64,000 nt of DNA, taken from Isoetes taiwanensis. Taxonomy: Eukaryota > Streptophyta > Lycopodiopsida > Isoetales > Isoetaceae. This document shows positions 35,530-47,932 of the stretch, in pieces. The stretch covers positions 1,186,968 to 1,250,967 of the forward strand of contig JAJEKV010000111.1 of assembly GCA_021234155.1 (NCBI GenBank), written 5' to 3'. Within the stretch, counting starts at the first letter, position 1. Each line of letters starts with the position of its first letter. Made by a program: the position numbers and the translations under genes. The notes under the pieces are model-generated. The model had not been told where the DNA came from. It made no database searches and was given only the letters and a program-made list of their open reading frames with translations.

Positions 35530-36890
35530 TTAGGACTTTTCGGGTGAAAAATCCCACAGAGAATTGTAGCCTTCGGGCAATTTTGTACATAATAGAAAAG
35601 TGTTTCTCATAAATTTGTACAAGTGGTATCTTGTTGTAAATTTTGTTCTTGAGCTAAGGATTCTGCAGCAGGGGTTTGAAATTTCTTGAGTCGAAATCCA
35701 TTGACTAATGTAGGAAATGGAGTGCCATTCAATTCTTGTAATTGTAAAACTCCAGGATGTGGTATCTCGGAAATTTTGTATGGTCCCAGCCATCTGAGCT
35801 TGAGTTTGCCGTGATGTTGTTGATATCTCGAAGTCAGAAAGAAGAACTAAGTCGCCAATTTGAAAAGTTTTGTTTTTGATGTGTTTGTCATGCCATTGTT
35901 TTTGTAGTTGTTTGCCTTGTTGAAGTCTAAGAAAAGCATCTCTCTTCAAGTTCATCCAGCTTGTTCCAGCTTGATAAACTCGTTCTTGCAAAGCCGCTGA
36001 TGGATTATGTTCTCATTTGCTAACTGAAATTTGAGTGAGGGTAAAATGAACTCAAAAGGCATAAGAGCCTCTTGGCCATACACAAGTCTTAAAAGGTGTT
36101 TGACCGTTGCTACTTTGTATGTTGTATTGTAAGCCCATAAAACCGTGTAGGTAACTTATCTTGCCAATCTTTTCTTGTAGGATCACAAATCTTCTTCGAA
36201 TGTGGATAAGCACCTTGTTTGTGCTTTCGGCCAAGCCATTACCACGGGATAGTAAAGTGCTTTTTCCTCGTGATGAATGTGCGATAGTTAGTGAGTTCAG
36301 CAATAGTGTGATTGATGAAATGAACTCCACGATCACTAACTAATTCTAAGGGACATCCAAATCGCGGATGATGTTCTTGTAGAGAACCTTAGCCGCACTA
36401 GCAGCCGCGGTTGTCGCAGAGCACACGCTTCAGCCCATTTGGTTGCATAGTCCGTGAAGACTAGAATGTAGCGTGCCCTAGTGTTGATTGCGAGGTGGGT
36501 CCATGGGACCAACAAAATCCATACCCCATTTGGCAAAGGGGAGAGGCGGCTATCACGGAGAGGCAGAGCGCCACGGGCCGTGGGTCTACCAAGCCTCGAC
36601 AAACATCACACGCGGCGTGTGTATTTGTGAGCATCTTTGAAAAGCGTGGGCAAGAATACCCGGCAAGGAGGAGTTTTCTTTGCCGTGGTTGTCTCCGCCG
36701 AAATGACCACCGCCAAGTCCTTCGTGGGCTTGTTTGACTAGATCGGGGACTTCGTGAGGAAGAACACATCGCCGGAGCACATTGTCTTTGCCACATTTAT
36801 AGAGATGGCCAGCAACCATCGATAATCTCGTGCCGCGCGAAGGAATTGTTGTTTATGCAGAAGTTGTCTTTCCGAGAGAGCGTGGTCACT
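35530..36890 (-). pseudogene. gypsy integrase and C-terminal region
   Basis: In minus-strand order: a zinc-finger region with VLPHEVPDLVKQAHEG and, in another frame, CDVCRGLVDP (about 36800-36590). The catalytic core ends with NGLAESTNKVLIHIRRR, holding the DDE Glu (about 36240). A C-terminal part (35991-35530) has QEGxQLQKQWHDKHIKNKTF-like sequence and QIGDLVLL, the GPY/F-type module. Frames change at least four times. The enzyme would insert the cDNA with a 5 bp stagger, which fits the ACTTT duplication. Confidence 0.75.
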
Positions 36891-38210
36891 TGACGGGAGT
36901 GCTCCCGTGAGGAGAAAGCGTTGATAGTCGTGGTACCAATGAGGCGTGGCAGCGACTGTGAACAGCTTGAGCATCCGGAAGGGCATCGTGGAACTCCTTC
37001 CAGGGATCATCCGTGTGTATGCGTGGAAAGATAGTCGGGGACCGTGGTGAGCGCCCCGGCTTGTGAATAATGTCAAAAGGGGCAAACTCTTGCAATATCA
37101 ATATCCATCGAAAGCAATTCGCCCCGGGGTTTGGCTTATTGATTAAATATAGAAGAGCTTGATGATCCACATAAAAGTTTAATTTGACTACCAAGAAGAT
37201 AGTGTCGAAAAGCGTTGTACACAAAAGATAAGGCCAAGGGCTTCCCTTTCCGCGGGTCGAATAGTTGCGCCGCCAGGATTGAGTTTTCTGGCGGGCGCGA
37301 TCCGATGGGCTTGTCCCGATTTGGTGCATACTCTTGAGCTAGAACAGCCCAATCGCAAAGCCCTAAAACATCAACATGGACATGAAATGGTTTGTCCCAT
37401 TGAGGTGGTACTAGCACGGGGCTTCGTGAGCTTGACTTTGAGTTCTTTAAAAGCTTGATTTGCATCAGATGTCCAAGTCCATGTGTATGGATTTCCGGGC
37501 CGGGCTTTGTGAATTGGATCGGCAAATCGGTGCCAATTTCGAATAAAGGTGGCATAGAAGTTGACTTTGCCAAGAAAGGAACGGTGTCCTTGATATTCGC
37601 AGTGGATATGCTCGATGACACAGCCTGATTTTGGTCGGGTCCGTTGTAATGCCGCGGTCGACTCCACGACATGTCCTAGAAGTACACCCGAGGTGACAAT
37701 GTAGGTGCACTTTTCCGGATTGAGGCTAATTCCAGATTCATCACAGCCGTTGAAAAACTAGTTCAAGTTTTACCAAATGGTCCATAACGTGGGTGTAAGT
37801 GGAGAAGTCATCCCGAAAGACTTGCGTAAAGGGATGAACTTGCATGTACTCTTGAAAACAAAGCAAAGCATAATGCGTTGAAATGTGGATGGTGAGTTTG
37901 ACAATCCAAAAGGAACGACTTTGTAAGCAAAGGTACCCCATGGAGTAGTGAAGGTAGTCTTTAGTTGATCTTCTTCTCGAATGGATATTTGATTATAACC
38001 GGAGAAGCCGGCCCATGAAGGAGTACATCTCGTGGCCTCGCTACATCTTCCAACACTTGATCCGCGGAAGGGAGAGGGAAATGATCCCGGTCCGCGGGCT
38101 TGATTGAGTTTTCTATAATCCACACAAACGCCAATTTTTCCATTATGTTTGAGGGCAATAACAATAGGACTTACCCATTCTGAATGTTTGACCTCGTGAG
38201 ATAAGTCCAA
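36886..38210 (-). pseudogene. gypsy reverse transcriptase and RNase H
   Basis: The RT palm appears as GYNQISIREEDQLKTTFTTP and VVPFGLSNSPSTFQRIM (38210-37770). In the next frame VFRDDFSTY gives the catalytic pair in an FxDDF form. RNase H follows with KGKPLALSF (about 37240), HVDVLGLCDWAVLAQ, YVDHQALLYLINK and LQEF (37329-36886). Four frames are needed. Several breaks sit at words that elsewhere in the family would be CAG or CTG. The thumb region with VDRGITTDPTKI is around 37650. Confidence 0.8.
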
Positions 38211-38261
38211 ACGGCCAAAAGCTTGTCAATTTCGGCTTTAACCTTTTCACGGTAGTTTGGG

Positions 38262-39350
38262 TTAAGTTTGATACTGATCGCCGCTAGATGGGTCTAGCAT
38301 CCGGCTTGGTGGGAATCGAGAGTTGTCCCAATTCTTTCTTGATACCTCTGAGGTCTTTGTAGCTCCAAGCAAAGATGTGCTTGAAACGTTTGAATAGCAC
38401 AATGGCTTGCTCCCCAATGTCGGGCGTGAGGTCGCGTGCCAATCGGATTGGTTGATTTGTTCCAATATCAATTATGTCCACCGCAGGAGTTTGAATGTGT
38501 GGAATGACTTGATCATCCCGAGCAGTGTGGGTCGGCTCACGAGTAGGACAGATGTTCATGTTGACCAATTTTGAAAAATAGTGGCGTGCCACTAGGAGTT
38601 GGTGTGGTGTCTTCTTGAAGTGAGGAGGAGCTGGGGGTACCGCCTCCTCATGTGGAACCAATGTGACATTGTTACAAGGTGTCAAATAGGGGTCAACCAA
38701 AGTTGCATATGCCTTTATCAATATCCATGTCTTCCCATGGTTGATTGTATTCGGGTAAGCCGTGAGTGGCAAACCCTTGGCTTGTAACCGATAGGTGTTG
38801 CAAACTTGTTCGAGTCACCGCCCCGATTCGCGGATCTACGTAAATGATCCGCCCGTGGTCGATCCATCGCGGGCGATGAGCTTGCCATCCGTGATAACAA
38901 GTTGATCAGGGCCCAAAGAGTGAATGCTTTTAGCTTGTCTCAAAAAGGGTCGCCCTACTAACATTTCATAATCTCCTGATCTTCTCCTCGCTCTCCAAAC
39001 ACCGAATTCCATGGTAAATTGTAGATCTCCAATATTGACCGGTATTGGTTGTGTAACTCCTTGTGGTCGCGTGATATGGCCATTCAGAAGCTTGATGTCA
39101 TAAGGGGCGATGGAGCTCCCTTTATGCCCAATTGTCGCCCGAGATTATCCGTAATAAGATTGATCGCTACGCCACCATCGATCCGGAACATGGTGAACAG
39201 CCTTTTGGCCCACGCGGTGCATGCACCGCGGGTGTTGATGTGGCTAACCGCATTACCGTGTAATCTGTGTTTTGTAAAATGTGCTCGTAGTCTTTGGACA
39301 TAGTTGTAGGATAGTCGTAAGGTCGAGAGGAATTTTGATTTTAGCAAGTT
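38262..39350 (-). pseudogene. gypsy protease and linker
   Basis: Frame 39347-39084 contains LFTMFRIDGGVAINLITDN, a retropepsin-like active-site block in which the usual DSG/DTG is DGG. It continues across a frameshift into a MLVGRPFLRQAKSIHSLG-type block (about 38960-38910), matching the flap and hydrophobic-Gly-Arg-PFL region. The linker to RT (38772-38284) is open for 162 codons and includes FAWSYKDLRGI, the usual lead into gypsy RT. Confidence 0.65.
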
Positions 39351-39547
39351 CTTGTTGAAGTTCGGGAGGGATTGCGTGTGTAGTTGTGGTGGATCCGTGG
39401 GTTGTTGTTGCTCAAAGCAATAGATGTCGCTACCTTGTTGAGGAGGTCGACTTCAGCAAGCAATGTTGAGTGGTGGTGTTGCGATGTCGTGGCATTCGCG
39501 GGTCGGGCTCCCGATCGTGGGTGGTAGCATTGACGGATTTGAGTGCC

Positions 39548-41137
39548 TTACCTTCTCGCACGCTCGATGAGTTGAAGCAGACTTTTGCGAAGTTTAGGTT
39601 GAACATGAGGAAGTAGTTGATCCAGATTGGGTGCAAAATGAACAGATTTGGTTGATGGCTCACCGGGTACGTAATCGGGCTGCAAAAACTTGGTGCACGG
39701 GGTGCTTATGGCGTGGGGAATGAGGGAGAACCTCAATCCGGTTGGAGGATTCAAGGCTGGTGGTGATTGCATGGTAAATTTCTTCTTGGAGTTGATCATC
39801 CAATTGTTTTTGAGTTGTTTGTTTGTTGGCGTTGTTGTTGTTGTGGGCCGTGGTGGCCGTTTGATAATCGGGGCGGCCTTGCCTTCCCTTGGCTTCCCAT
39901 ACTTGAAAAGGTGTAAGACGACCGCCGTGGGTTTGATTGGTGCCGTGAATTTGTATTTGAACTTGAGGAAGTTGAGGACAACCGGCAGACCGATGACCCC
40001 ATTGGTCACGCAGTTGAAACATTGGGACTTGCTTGGATCAAAAGTGGAACGAGGAGGTCCACGTTGTGGTTGCCGTTGTTGCCGGGTTGTTGTTGTTGTC
40101 GGTCGCGCCTCGTAATCCGTGGTTGAGTTTGGCGTGGGTACCTTCTCGCGACTTGGTGAACAAGACGTTGTCGACACGGATTTGGTCGCGGATTTGTACA
40201 TTCTTCGCTGGTGTGGTTCTCGCATGTTGCGGCGTTGCAATGGATCATGCTATCCACAGAGTTACACTCATTCGCCAGATGTCCTGAGTACTGGCAAATA
40301 GTACACCAAATGTTATTTCTTGGGGAAACGGCCGGGAGGCAAATGGCCGAGGTGGCGTGGGTGTAGCCGAGGGAAATGGGAGTATCGTGGCTTGATCACC
40401 GCGCGTGAGGAAACATGAACGAGAGTGATTGACTAATTCAATGGCTTCTTGTAATGTCTTGGGGCGCAAATACTCAGTCATAAATCGGATGTGAGAGGGT
40501 AAGCCTTGAAGAAACCACACTAGAATTTGGCTTTGGGTTGGAAATTCCTTCAACTTGTTGACTAAGATCCGCAATCGGCCTCAAGAAAGTCTCAAGCAGA
40601 TTCTCCCCGGTTCTCGCTTTGAGTGTGTTGAGGTCGCTCAGCCAGCTTGTTGATCATCCGCAAGGGTGCCGTGAATGGGAAAGAAAAGAGGTCTTCATGT
40701 GTATCCAATCTTGTTTCCAAAGTGGCTTTTGTTTGCCATCAGCCATTCGTAGGGTGCTCCCACGCAGGTCGCCGAAAAAGATGTGGAATTTTAGTTTTGG
40801 ATCTGAGTGACCATTGAGATCCTGCAAGTGACTCAAATTCATCCATGTGAGCCTGAGCACTCTGGTCTATGTGTTTACCTTTATCATTTCCAAAGAGTGG
40901 ATATGGGAGTTTTAAAGCATGTGTAGGAGTCGGCGCATGAATGGGTGTTTGCATTTGTGGAAAAGAAAAGACAAAGAGGGTGTTGGTTGTCGATAGGTAC
41001 CTAAACCGGCATAGGTTGTGTGAGATTAGTAAAAAGAGGTAATCAAGCAGCTTGTAGGGGAACAAAGGTTGTGACAGTGCATGAACAAATGCGGTGGGGG
41101 AATAATTAAAGGGAACAGACCAGAGGGGAATTGACAA
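39548..41137 (-). pseudogene. gypsy gag
   Basis: The N-terminal part (41137-40739) includes LPYPLFGNDKGKHIDQSAQA. The capsid helical region (40574-40245) has LVWFLQGLPSHIRFMTEYLR and LQEAIELV. A zinc knuckle CTICQYSGHLANEC (C-x2-C-x4-H-x4-C) reads on the minus strand at about 40305-40264. A Gln/Pro/Arg-rich tail (40257-39548) follows. At least three frameshifts are present. The product would form the particle and package RNA. Confidence 0.72.
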
Positions 41138-41562
41138 AGGTGGAAGCGTGGTACCGGTTCCTAAAGAAAGATTACCAATAGAGAAAACATTTTGCGTGAT
41201 GTTCCAGAGAAAATTGCGGTGGTTCTGGCCGTGATCTTGAGTTGGGGATTCCGTGGAGTAAATTCAAAGGGCCGTGGTTGTACCTCCGCATGATGTGGCT
41301 AACAGGAACGGAACAATGGCGACCTTCCATGTGGGAGGGTCGGTCCTCGAAAGTTGTCGGTGTAGGTGGAACAGATTGCGCCTCGCATACCGAGAAGAGA
41401 CAATCGAACCGAGTGTATGTGGACATATTCGCTGAGGCGCCCAAGGCTAGCGATTCATGGCGGCGCCTTGACTCCATCCGGTGTTGAATATCGCGGGGAG
41501 TAAAGAAGGGATTGAACATGGTATCAATACACTTTTCGAAGTGAGCCCCGAACAAGCGCCGG

Positions 41563-42175
41563 TGTTTGGGGTCCGGCTCGGGATCGCCGAGGGGGATCTG
41601 ACTGCGGAGATCCTTGAAGTCCGGCAAGGGCAAATCCTCGAGACACTCTTGTCACGCGGGATTTTTGCTAACAGAGGAAAGAACAAGAAAAACTCGAGAT
41701 AAAACAAAGAATTGCAATACACAATGAAACACACAAGACACTTGTGGAGAACACGGCAATCCATTGATCAAAACAAGTGTACAATGAAGGCTCAAAAAGA
41801 GCATTAACAAAGCGACCAAAGATGTTCCGCTCAGAGTGACACAAGAACACTATGAACCCTTTCTTGAAGGAGCAAAAATGCTACAATATATAGGAACACG
41901 GAGTGGCCTACGGGCCTGAATCTGATCCTCATCATGACAACGCGTGCTCCACTACTTGGGCACTCGAGCAGGGAATGAATCATGGCGGCCGTGCTAACAG
42001 ACAAGTAGTGGCCCGTAGTGGGTCCTACCTTTGGGTCTTACGCTTCTTGGAGGAGCTTTGACCAGCAGGTGGCTGTAGATCCCTCTTCTTGGACCGCAAG
42101 TGGCGGTGGGGCCTGCGCCCTCATCAAAACAAGTATAGACTGTGGTATTTGCACGGGGCCACCGGGGCCCTAACA
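41563..42175 (-). repeat. 5' LTR of the Ty3/gypsy element
   Basis: 613 bp. Directly outside it is the target duplication ACTTT, and inside it a GGCGCTTGTTCGGGG word on the minus strand that could be a damaged primer site of the TGGCGCC type. Confidence 0.88.
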
Positions 42176-42180
42176 ACTTT

Positions 42181-43429
<1,249 letters not shown>

Positions 43430-44020
43430 ATGCTGCCTCCAATAGCCCCCTCTCAAAGTCCCAGGGATGTATATCTCGATGGTGATGCACAAAGCGCCCA
43501 ATATCAGCTACAGTCACAACCCCATGGCAGCTTGTTTGCCAAACACCTTGTGGAGGAGCATACACCTTGCCCAATAAAACGACCCAGGCCAGATAGTACT
43601 GGCAAGGGAGAGGCCGCCACCATGAGGAAAGAGGCCCCCACAAAAGCTCAATCAATAAGCTCGGCTCGACCCACTAATAGCTGCTGCTCGAACCCAATGG
43701 CACATCAGGTGTCTACAGAGAACTTGAGGCAGATCCAAGCAATGACTGAGAATAACACGGTTAGGATTGCCAGCCTAGTAGAGGAGATACAACCCTCCAT
43801 GCCCCAACTGCTCAAAAAGCAACTGGCTACAAAGAAACAACACATCACTACCGCGGAGGCCCACATACAACAACTTGAGGACAGTCTCCACTTAGCGCAC
43901 TTTAAAAGGCAGCAAGATAAGCTGGGCCTTGTTGACCTGCGGGCCCACCTGGACACCCTGTCTTCCAGCATTGACACCATATTTGAGCAAGAGACGAACG
44001 CGGCTATCTCCCGTCTCTGA
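43430..44020 (+). CDS. LINE ORF1-like protein with coiled coil
   Basis: A 196-codon frame starting at the first ATG after an AT-rich leader. Residues 1-90 are Ser/Pro/Gln-rich and basic (CPIKRPRPDSTGKGEAATMR). Residues about 100-195 are a long amphipathic helix with heptad-like spacing (KQLATKKQHITTAEAHIQQL). Coiled-coil ORF1 proteins trimerise and bind LINE RNA. The next frames to about 44520 look like the remaining ORF1 after frameshifts. Assignment rests on position before the endonuclease, not on a recognised fold. Confidence 0.5.
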   Translation: MLPPIAPSQSPRDVYLDGDAQSAQYQLQSQPHGSLFAKHLVEEHTPCPIKRPRPDSTGKGEAATMRKEAPTKAQSISSARPTNSCCSNPMAHQVSTENLRQIQAMTENNTVRIASLVEEIQPSMPQLLKKQLATKKQHITTAEAHIQQLEDSLHLAHFKRQQDKLGLVDLRAHLDTLSSSIDTIFEQETNAAISRL

Positions 44021-45084
44021 TCAGAAGCTGAGGAGACGGCTACCATTCAAAGGAAGGCCTAGGCAGTCACTGTTAAAAACCAGTTGCAGTTTTAGGCTCT
44101 TCAGAATAAGGTCAATCTGCTGAAGACAACTTCATTAGCAGTGGATACTTCAGTTGATTCCTGGCTACAAAGGTTGGAGAATAGCGCTGCTACTAGGGAA
44201 CTAGATGTATAAGGGCTATGTACTGCTTCACCCAGCAGGGTCAAGGCCTCCATGCAGATGTTTATGAGCAATTGCCGACGTGCATGCACGAATTGCCAAG
44301 GCCACAACTGCTTCAACAAGAGCTGACCTCTCAGCTTCAAGGAAGGGAAACTCCACCACATGCTGCGACTGCACCTCGTACTCAAATGCCCGAGCACAGA
44401 CAAGCAACAGTTGCCCCATCACGATGACATGTGTCATCGCCTCCCCAATGCGGATCACAGTCCGCACCCCGAAGACAGCAACCATCACCTGCAGAGACAA
44501 TCAACATTACTTCAAACGTTAGAGAATAACAGGAGCTGAGATGAAGGAGTCACAATGCAGTGGTTCGGGGCATGCCAAACGAAGTAGGGGAGAACCTCAT
44601 CCTGATCATCCATGTATTGTCACATTCACAGTCGTGGACCCGCTGATACGAGGAGCTATATTGCGACAAGACAAATAGTTGAAGGGGAACATCACTGTAT
44701 GTTGACCAGGACTTCACTTCGATACAACAGGAATCCCACAGGCAGGAGTAGGTTCAATTTAAGAATATTCGCCACCAAGGGGGGCCGATGATACTGATTC
44801 GGGGCAAGATGTAGATCTTTTGATCGATGAACGCTGTGGCCACAGAAGTGTTGCATCATGCTGCTGCAACCCCTCAGGGTCCTACTGCCAACGCTACTGG
44901 AAATGCTACATGCGTTTCTGCTCCAACTTCTTAGCCAGATCCTGCCGCTTCTTCTGCTCCTGATGCTTCACCAGTTCACCTGCTTCATCTCATGCACTGT
45001 ATAGCCCCTTCCCCTCCCCCCCTTCCCCACTGCCACTACAACTCCAGGCGCATTTGCATCTACATCTACCGTTCGCAAATAGGA

Positions 45085-45268
45085 ATTGTGCCTACGTATA
45101 GTCTCATGGAATTGTCGGGGCTTCCGCTGACAGAAAGGAGATAGTCTCAACTCCATTGCTGCCAATATGAATTTCATCTTCCTCATAGAGACATGGGAGC
45201 ATGCAAGACATAGACTACCAGATTTTTTAGACTATCAGCATTACCCAGTGTTCAATGAGTGCACGGGA
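45085..45268 (+). pseudogene. LINE APE endonuclease N-terminus
   Basis: The plus strand reads RIVSWNCRGFR, then a stop, then SIAANMNFIFLIETWEH and HRLPDFLDYQHYPVFNECTG. WNCRG and ETW are the first two conserved blocks of LINE endonucleases. One stop lies between them. Coding stops abruptly at the adjoining inverted repeat. Confidence 0.72.
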
Positions 45269-45353
45269 AACAGTAACAAACAACTGTAGCGACCCGCTCA
45301 AGATTATCTAACACCGACTGATCTTCACTAATACCGACTCACAGCCACTAAAG
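45269..45353. repeat. left arm of an 85 bp inverted repeat pair
   Basis: It is the reverse complement of 53606-53689 with few mismatches. Shared words include aacaaacaactgt, ctcaagattatctaacacc, cttcactaata and gactcacagccactaaa. The match ends abruptly at both outer and inner edges. It bounds, with its partner, 8.4 kb holding the HUH gene. Confidence 0.8.
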
Positions 45354-45384
45354 CCCGACTAACAGCAACTAAAAACACGTTTAT
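45314..45384. repeat. iteron-like direct repeats, about 20 bp
   Basis: CCGACT begins units at 45314, 45334 and 45355 (spacing 20 and 21). Each is followed by a variable centre and CACTAAT/CACTAAA/AACTAAA. The right arm keeps two diverged units. Short direct repeats at an element end are the usual form of Rep-protein binding sites, but that role here is inference. Confidence 0.5.
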
Positions 45385-46100
45385 CTCCACAGAAATAAGA
45401 AAAAAAACCTTGTAAAAAAGGAACAAAAGAAAAACGAAGAAAACTCAAGAAACATACAAGATTATTGCACAAAAAGGATGTCTCTGGAAGCTCGCCTCCT
45501 AGCGCCTTTGAAAATACCTCCCAATCCAAAAATGAAGCACCCGAACGAGCTGGCGCCACAAAGAACTAACTCGGAGGAGTTCTCCGCCGGAATAGAATGC
45601 GTCAGCAAAAGGGGGATGTACAGTCACCAAAAGTTACCTTTTATACCCCTGCCACCGCAGGGGTAATTTTAAGGTGATCTTGGCCACGTCGGGACAATGA
45701 ACGCCACCTAGCGGTTTCCTGGAAACCGCCAGGTGGCGTGCATTACCCCATACAGTAACCAAAGTCACCTTAAAATTACCCCTGCCACGTCAGCAGGGGT
45801 ATAAAAGATAACTTTTGGTAACTGTACATCCCCCTTTTGCTGACGCATTCTATTCCGGCGGAGAACTCCTCCGAGTTAGTCTTTTGTGGCGCCTGCTTGT
45901 TCGGGTGCTTCATTTTTGGATTGAGAGGTATTTTCAGAGGCGCTAGGAGGCAAGCTTCAAGATGACATCCTTTTTGTGCAGTAACCTTGTATGTTTCTTG
46001 AGTTTTCTTTATTTTTCTTTTGTTTCTTTCTTACAATTACAAGGTTTTTTTCTTGTTTTTGCAGGTGTTTGGTCGAGATATCGTAGTTTCTGTGGAGATA
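45382..46100. repeat. near-perfect palindrome of about 720 bp with divergent TATA boxes
   Basis: Left arm 45382-45719 and right arm 45721-46100 are inverted copies around GCGGTTTCC-T-GGAAACCGC. Mismatches are few over most of the length; the right arm has about 35 extra bases near its outer end. Each arm has a TATAAAAG box pointing outward (45800-45807 plus; 45638-45645 minus). In the plus direction, an ATG at about 45961 starts a short frame with a GTATGT donor and a tttttgcag acceptor. This looks like a long-TIR promoter or a head-to-head duplication. Smaller hairpins (CCCCTGC/GCAGGGG) lie inside the arms. Confidence 0.8.
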
Positions 46101-46104
46101 CTGC

Positions 46105-47922
46105 AGCACTGTTGTCATTGTAGATAACTGTAGGTTTGACTTGCATGTTGCCAAGTTCTTTCATTAGTCTCCTCAGCCAAATAGACTCCTTGGATGCACT
46201 GCAGAGGGCCATGTACTCAGATTCACATGTTGAAGCTGCAGTAGCCTTCTGTTTTCTGCTGCACCATGATACTACTCCCCCTTGCAGAAGGAAACAGAAG
46301 TTTGTCCTAGACTTTCTGTCAGTGAGATCTCCTGCATAGTCTGCATCTGCAAATCCTTGAATGATCAGTTTGGAGGTAGGGGTCTTGTGGTAGCAGATGC
46401 CCATGGTGGAGGTGGCATGTAAGTATCGTAGAAGGCGTTTGAGAGCAAGCCAATGTTCCGGGAGGGGGTTTTCAAGGTATTGGCTCAAAGTGATAGTGGC
46501 TTGAGCAATATCAGGACGTGTGCATACCATGAAGTGCATAAGCGAGCCAACAATGCTTCTGTACTTGAGTCCGCCAAGATCAGTAGAGTCATGAGGTTTG
46601 GTAGGCATGCTGGTTGAGTGGATGGCAGGGGTGAAGACACGTTTGCTGGCTTGCATGTGGCAGGCATTTAGGAGATTTTGGATGGACTTGGTCTGATGGA
46701 TGGTGATGGTGTGCAGCATAGTGTCATAGCAGACTTGGATTCCAAGGAAATAGTGCAAGGGGCCTAAGTCAGTCATGTGGAATCGTTTGGTGAGGGCTGC
46801 TTTTGTGTCTTGCATCAGAGTAGGACTGTCACTGCCAAGTATAAGGTCATCTACATACAAGACAATAATAATGATGCAATCATGATACCTTTTGACGTAG
46901 ATGTTCCAGTCTGCCTGGCTCCTTGTAAAACCTTGAGAAGTGAAGAACTCATTTATGGTGGAGTACCATTGGCGTGGGGATTGTTTGAGGCCATGGAGAG
47001 CCTTCTTCAACCTGTAGACTTTGTGGGCAGCTTCTGATGAGATGAACCCGAGGGCTTGTCTCATATATACTTCTTCATCCAGCTTCCCATGTAGGAAAGC
47101 CGTTTTTACATCCATTTGTTCCAATTTGAGTTCCTTTTCTGCTGCAAGTGCCAACACCGTTCGGACTGATGTGAGTCTGGCCACTGGTGCAAACGTCTCA
47201 GTGTAATCAATGCCAGGGACCTGAGAGTACCCTTTTACAACTAATTTAAACTTGCTCACTTCATTGTGCTCATTGTATTTGATCTTATACAGCCATTTAC
47301 AGTTTACCACTTTCCTGTTCTTGGGCAGATCTGCAAGTACCCACGTGTCATTATCAATCAAGGATTGATATTCCTCTTGCATGGCAGTCAACCATTTTTC
47401 CCTGTTGGGGCTTTGCATGGCCATGGCATAATGTATGGGCTCATCAGGGATGAGAGTAGCATTGAAGGTAATGAACCTTGAGTTTTTATTCCTTTTGGAG
47501 TCAAGATACTCCTTCATCTGGGCAGTGGTCTGCCTTACCCTGCTGGACCTTCTAGGGGCAACAAATTCAAGAGGGGCAGCCACCAAATCATCTGTTTCAA
47601 TGTCACTCTCTTCAGGTTCAGAGGGAAGATCCATCTCATATGTATGAACATCTTCAGGTATGGTTGCCCTTTCGTCTACATCTGAGTCTTCATCAGTATC
47701 ACTTTCAGATTCAATGGTCATGTTCACAAACTTGCACCCCTTGCCTTTCCCAAAGTCAAAATGCATCTCATCAAATGTAACACTCCTTCGAATGATGATT
47801 TTCTTTGTGGACGGGATGTATAGTCTGTACCCTTTAGCGTCATCAGAGTAGCCAACAAACATGCAGGGGATGGCTTTGTTGGTTATAGCTTGTCCTTCTT
47901 GACATGGGCAAAAGCATTGCAT
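46105..47922 (-). pseudogene. copia reverse transcriptase and RNase H, 3'-truncated
   Basis: The open frame is about 600 codons. It begins inside the linker with CMFVGYSDDAKGYRLYIPST, then a long acidic linker. RT includes VVNCKWLYKIKYNEHNEVSK, PVARLTSVRTVLALA, KTAFLHGKLDEEVYMRQ and catalytic YVDDLILGSD. RNase H includes FADADYAGDLTDRKSRT and ATAASTCESEYMALCSASKE. It ends at YNDNSAAV, the start of the final RNase H block. After about 46105 the frame continues into unrelated palindrome sequence to a stop at 46009. The frame upstream (ending 47933) is offset, so a frameshift lies near 47925. Confidence 0.9.
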
Positions 47923-47932
47923 CCAAAGACTT

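Larger units (their letters stand above)
31118..42175 (-). mobile_element. Ty3/gypsy retrotransposon with both LTRs and target duplication
   Basis: The element is 11,058 bp on the minus strand. LTRs are 31118-31716 (3') and 41563-42175 (5'), both TG...CA. The target duplication ACTTT is at 31113-31117 and 42176-42180. A purine tract GGTAGGGGAG (minus) abuts the 3' LTR. Domain order is gag, protease, RT, RNase H, integrase, the Ty3/gypsy order, followed by about 3.8 kb of unassigned DNA. Nearly every domain is split by frame changes, yet long LTR blocks of 80-100 bp are identical, so insertion was recent and some breaks may be sequence errors. Confidence 0.9.
43430..45268 (+). mobile_element. 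LINE 5' part: ORF1 and start of endonuclease, truncated
   Basis: The ORF1-like gene (43430-44020) is followed about 1 kb later by the N-terminus of an APE-type endonuclease (about 45085-45268). The RT is missing because the sequence changes at about 45269 into the inverted repeat of the HUH-bearing element. This is the reverse of the usual 5' truncation and shows that the element was cut or replaced by a later event. Confidence 0.65.
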
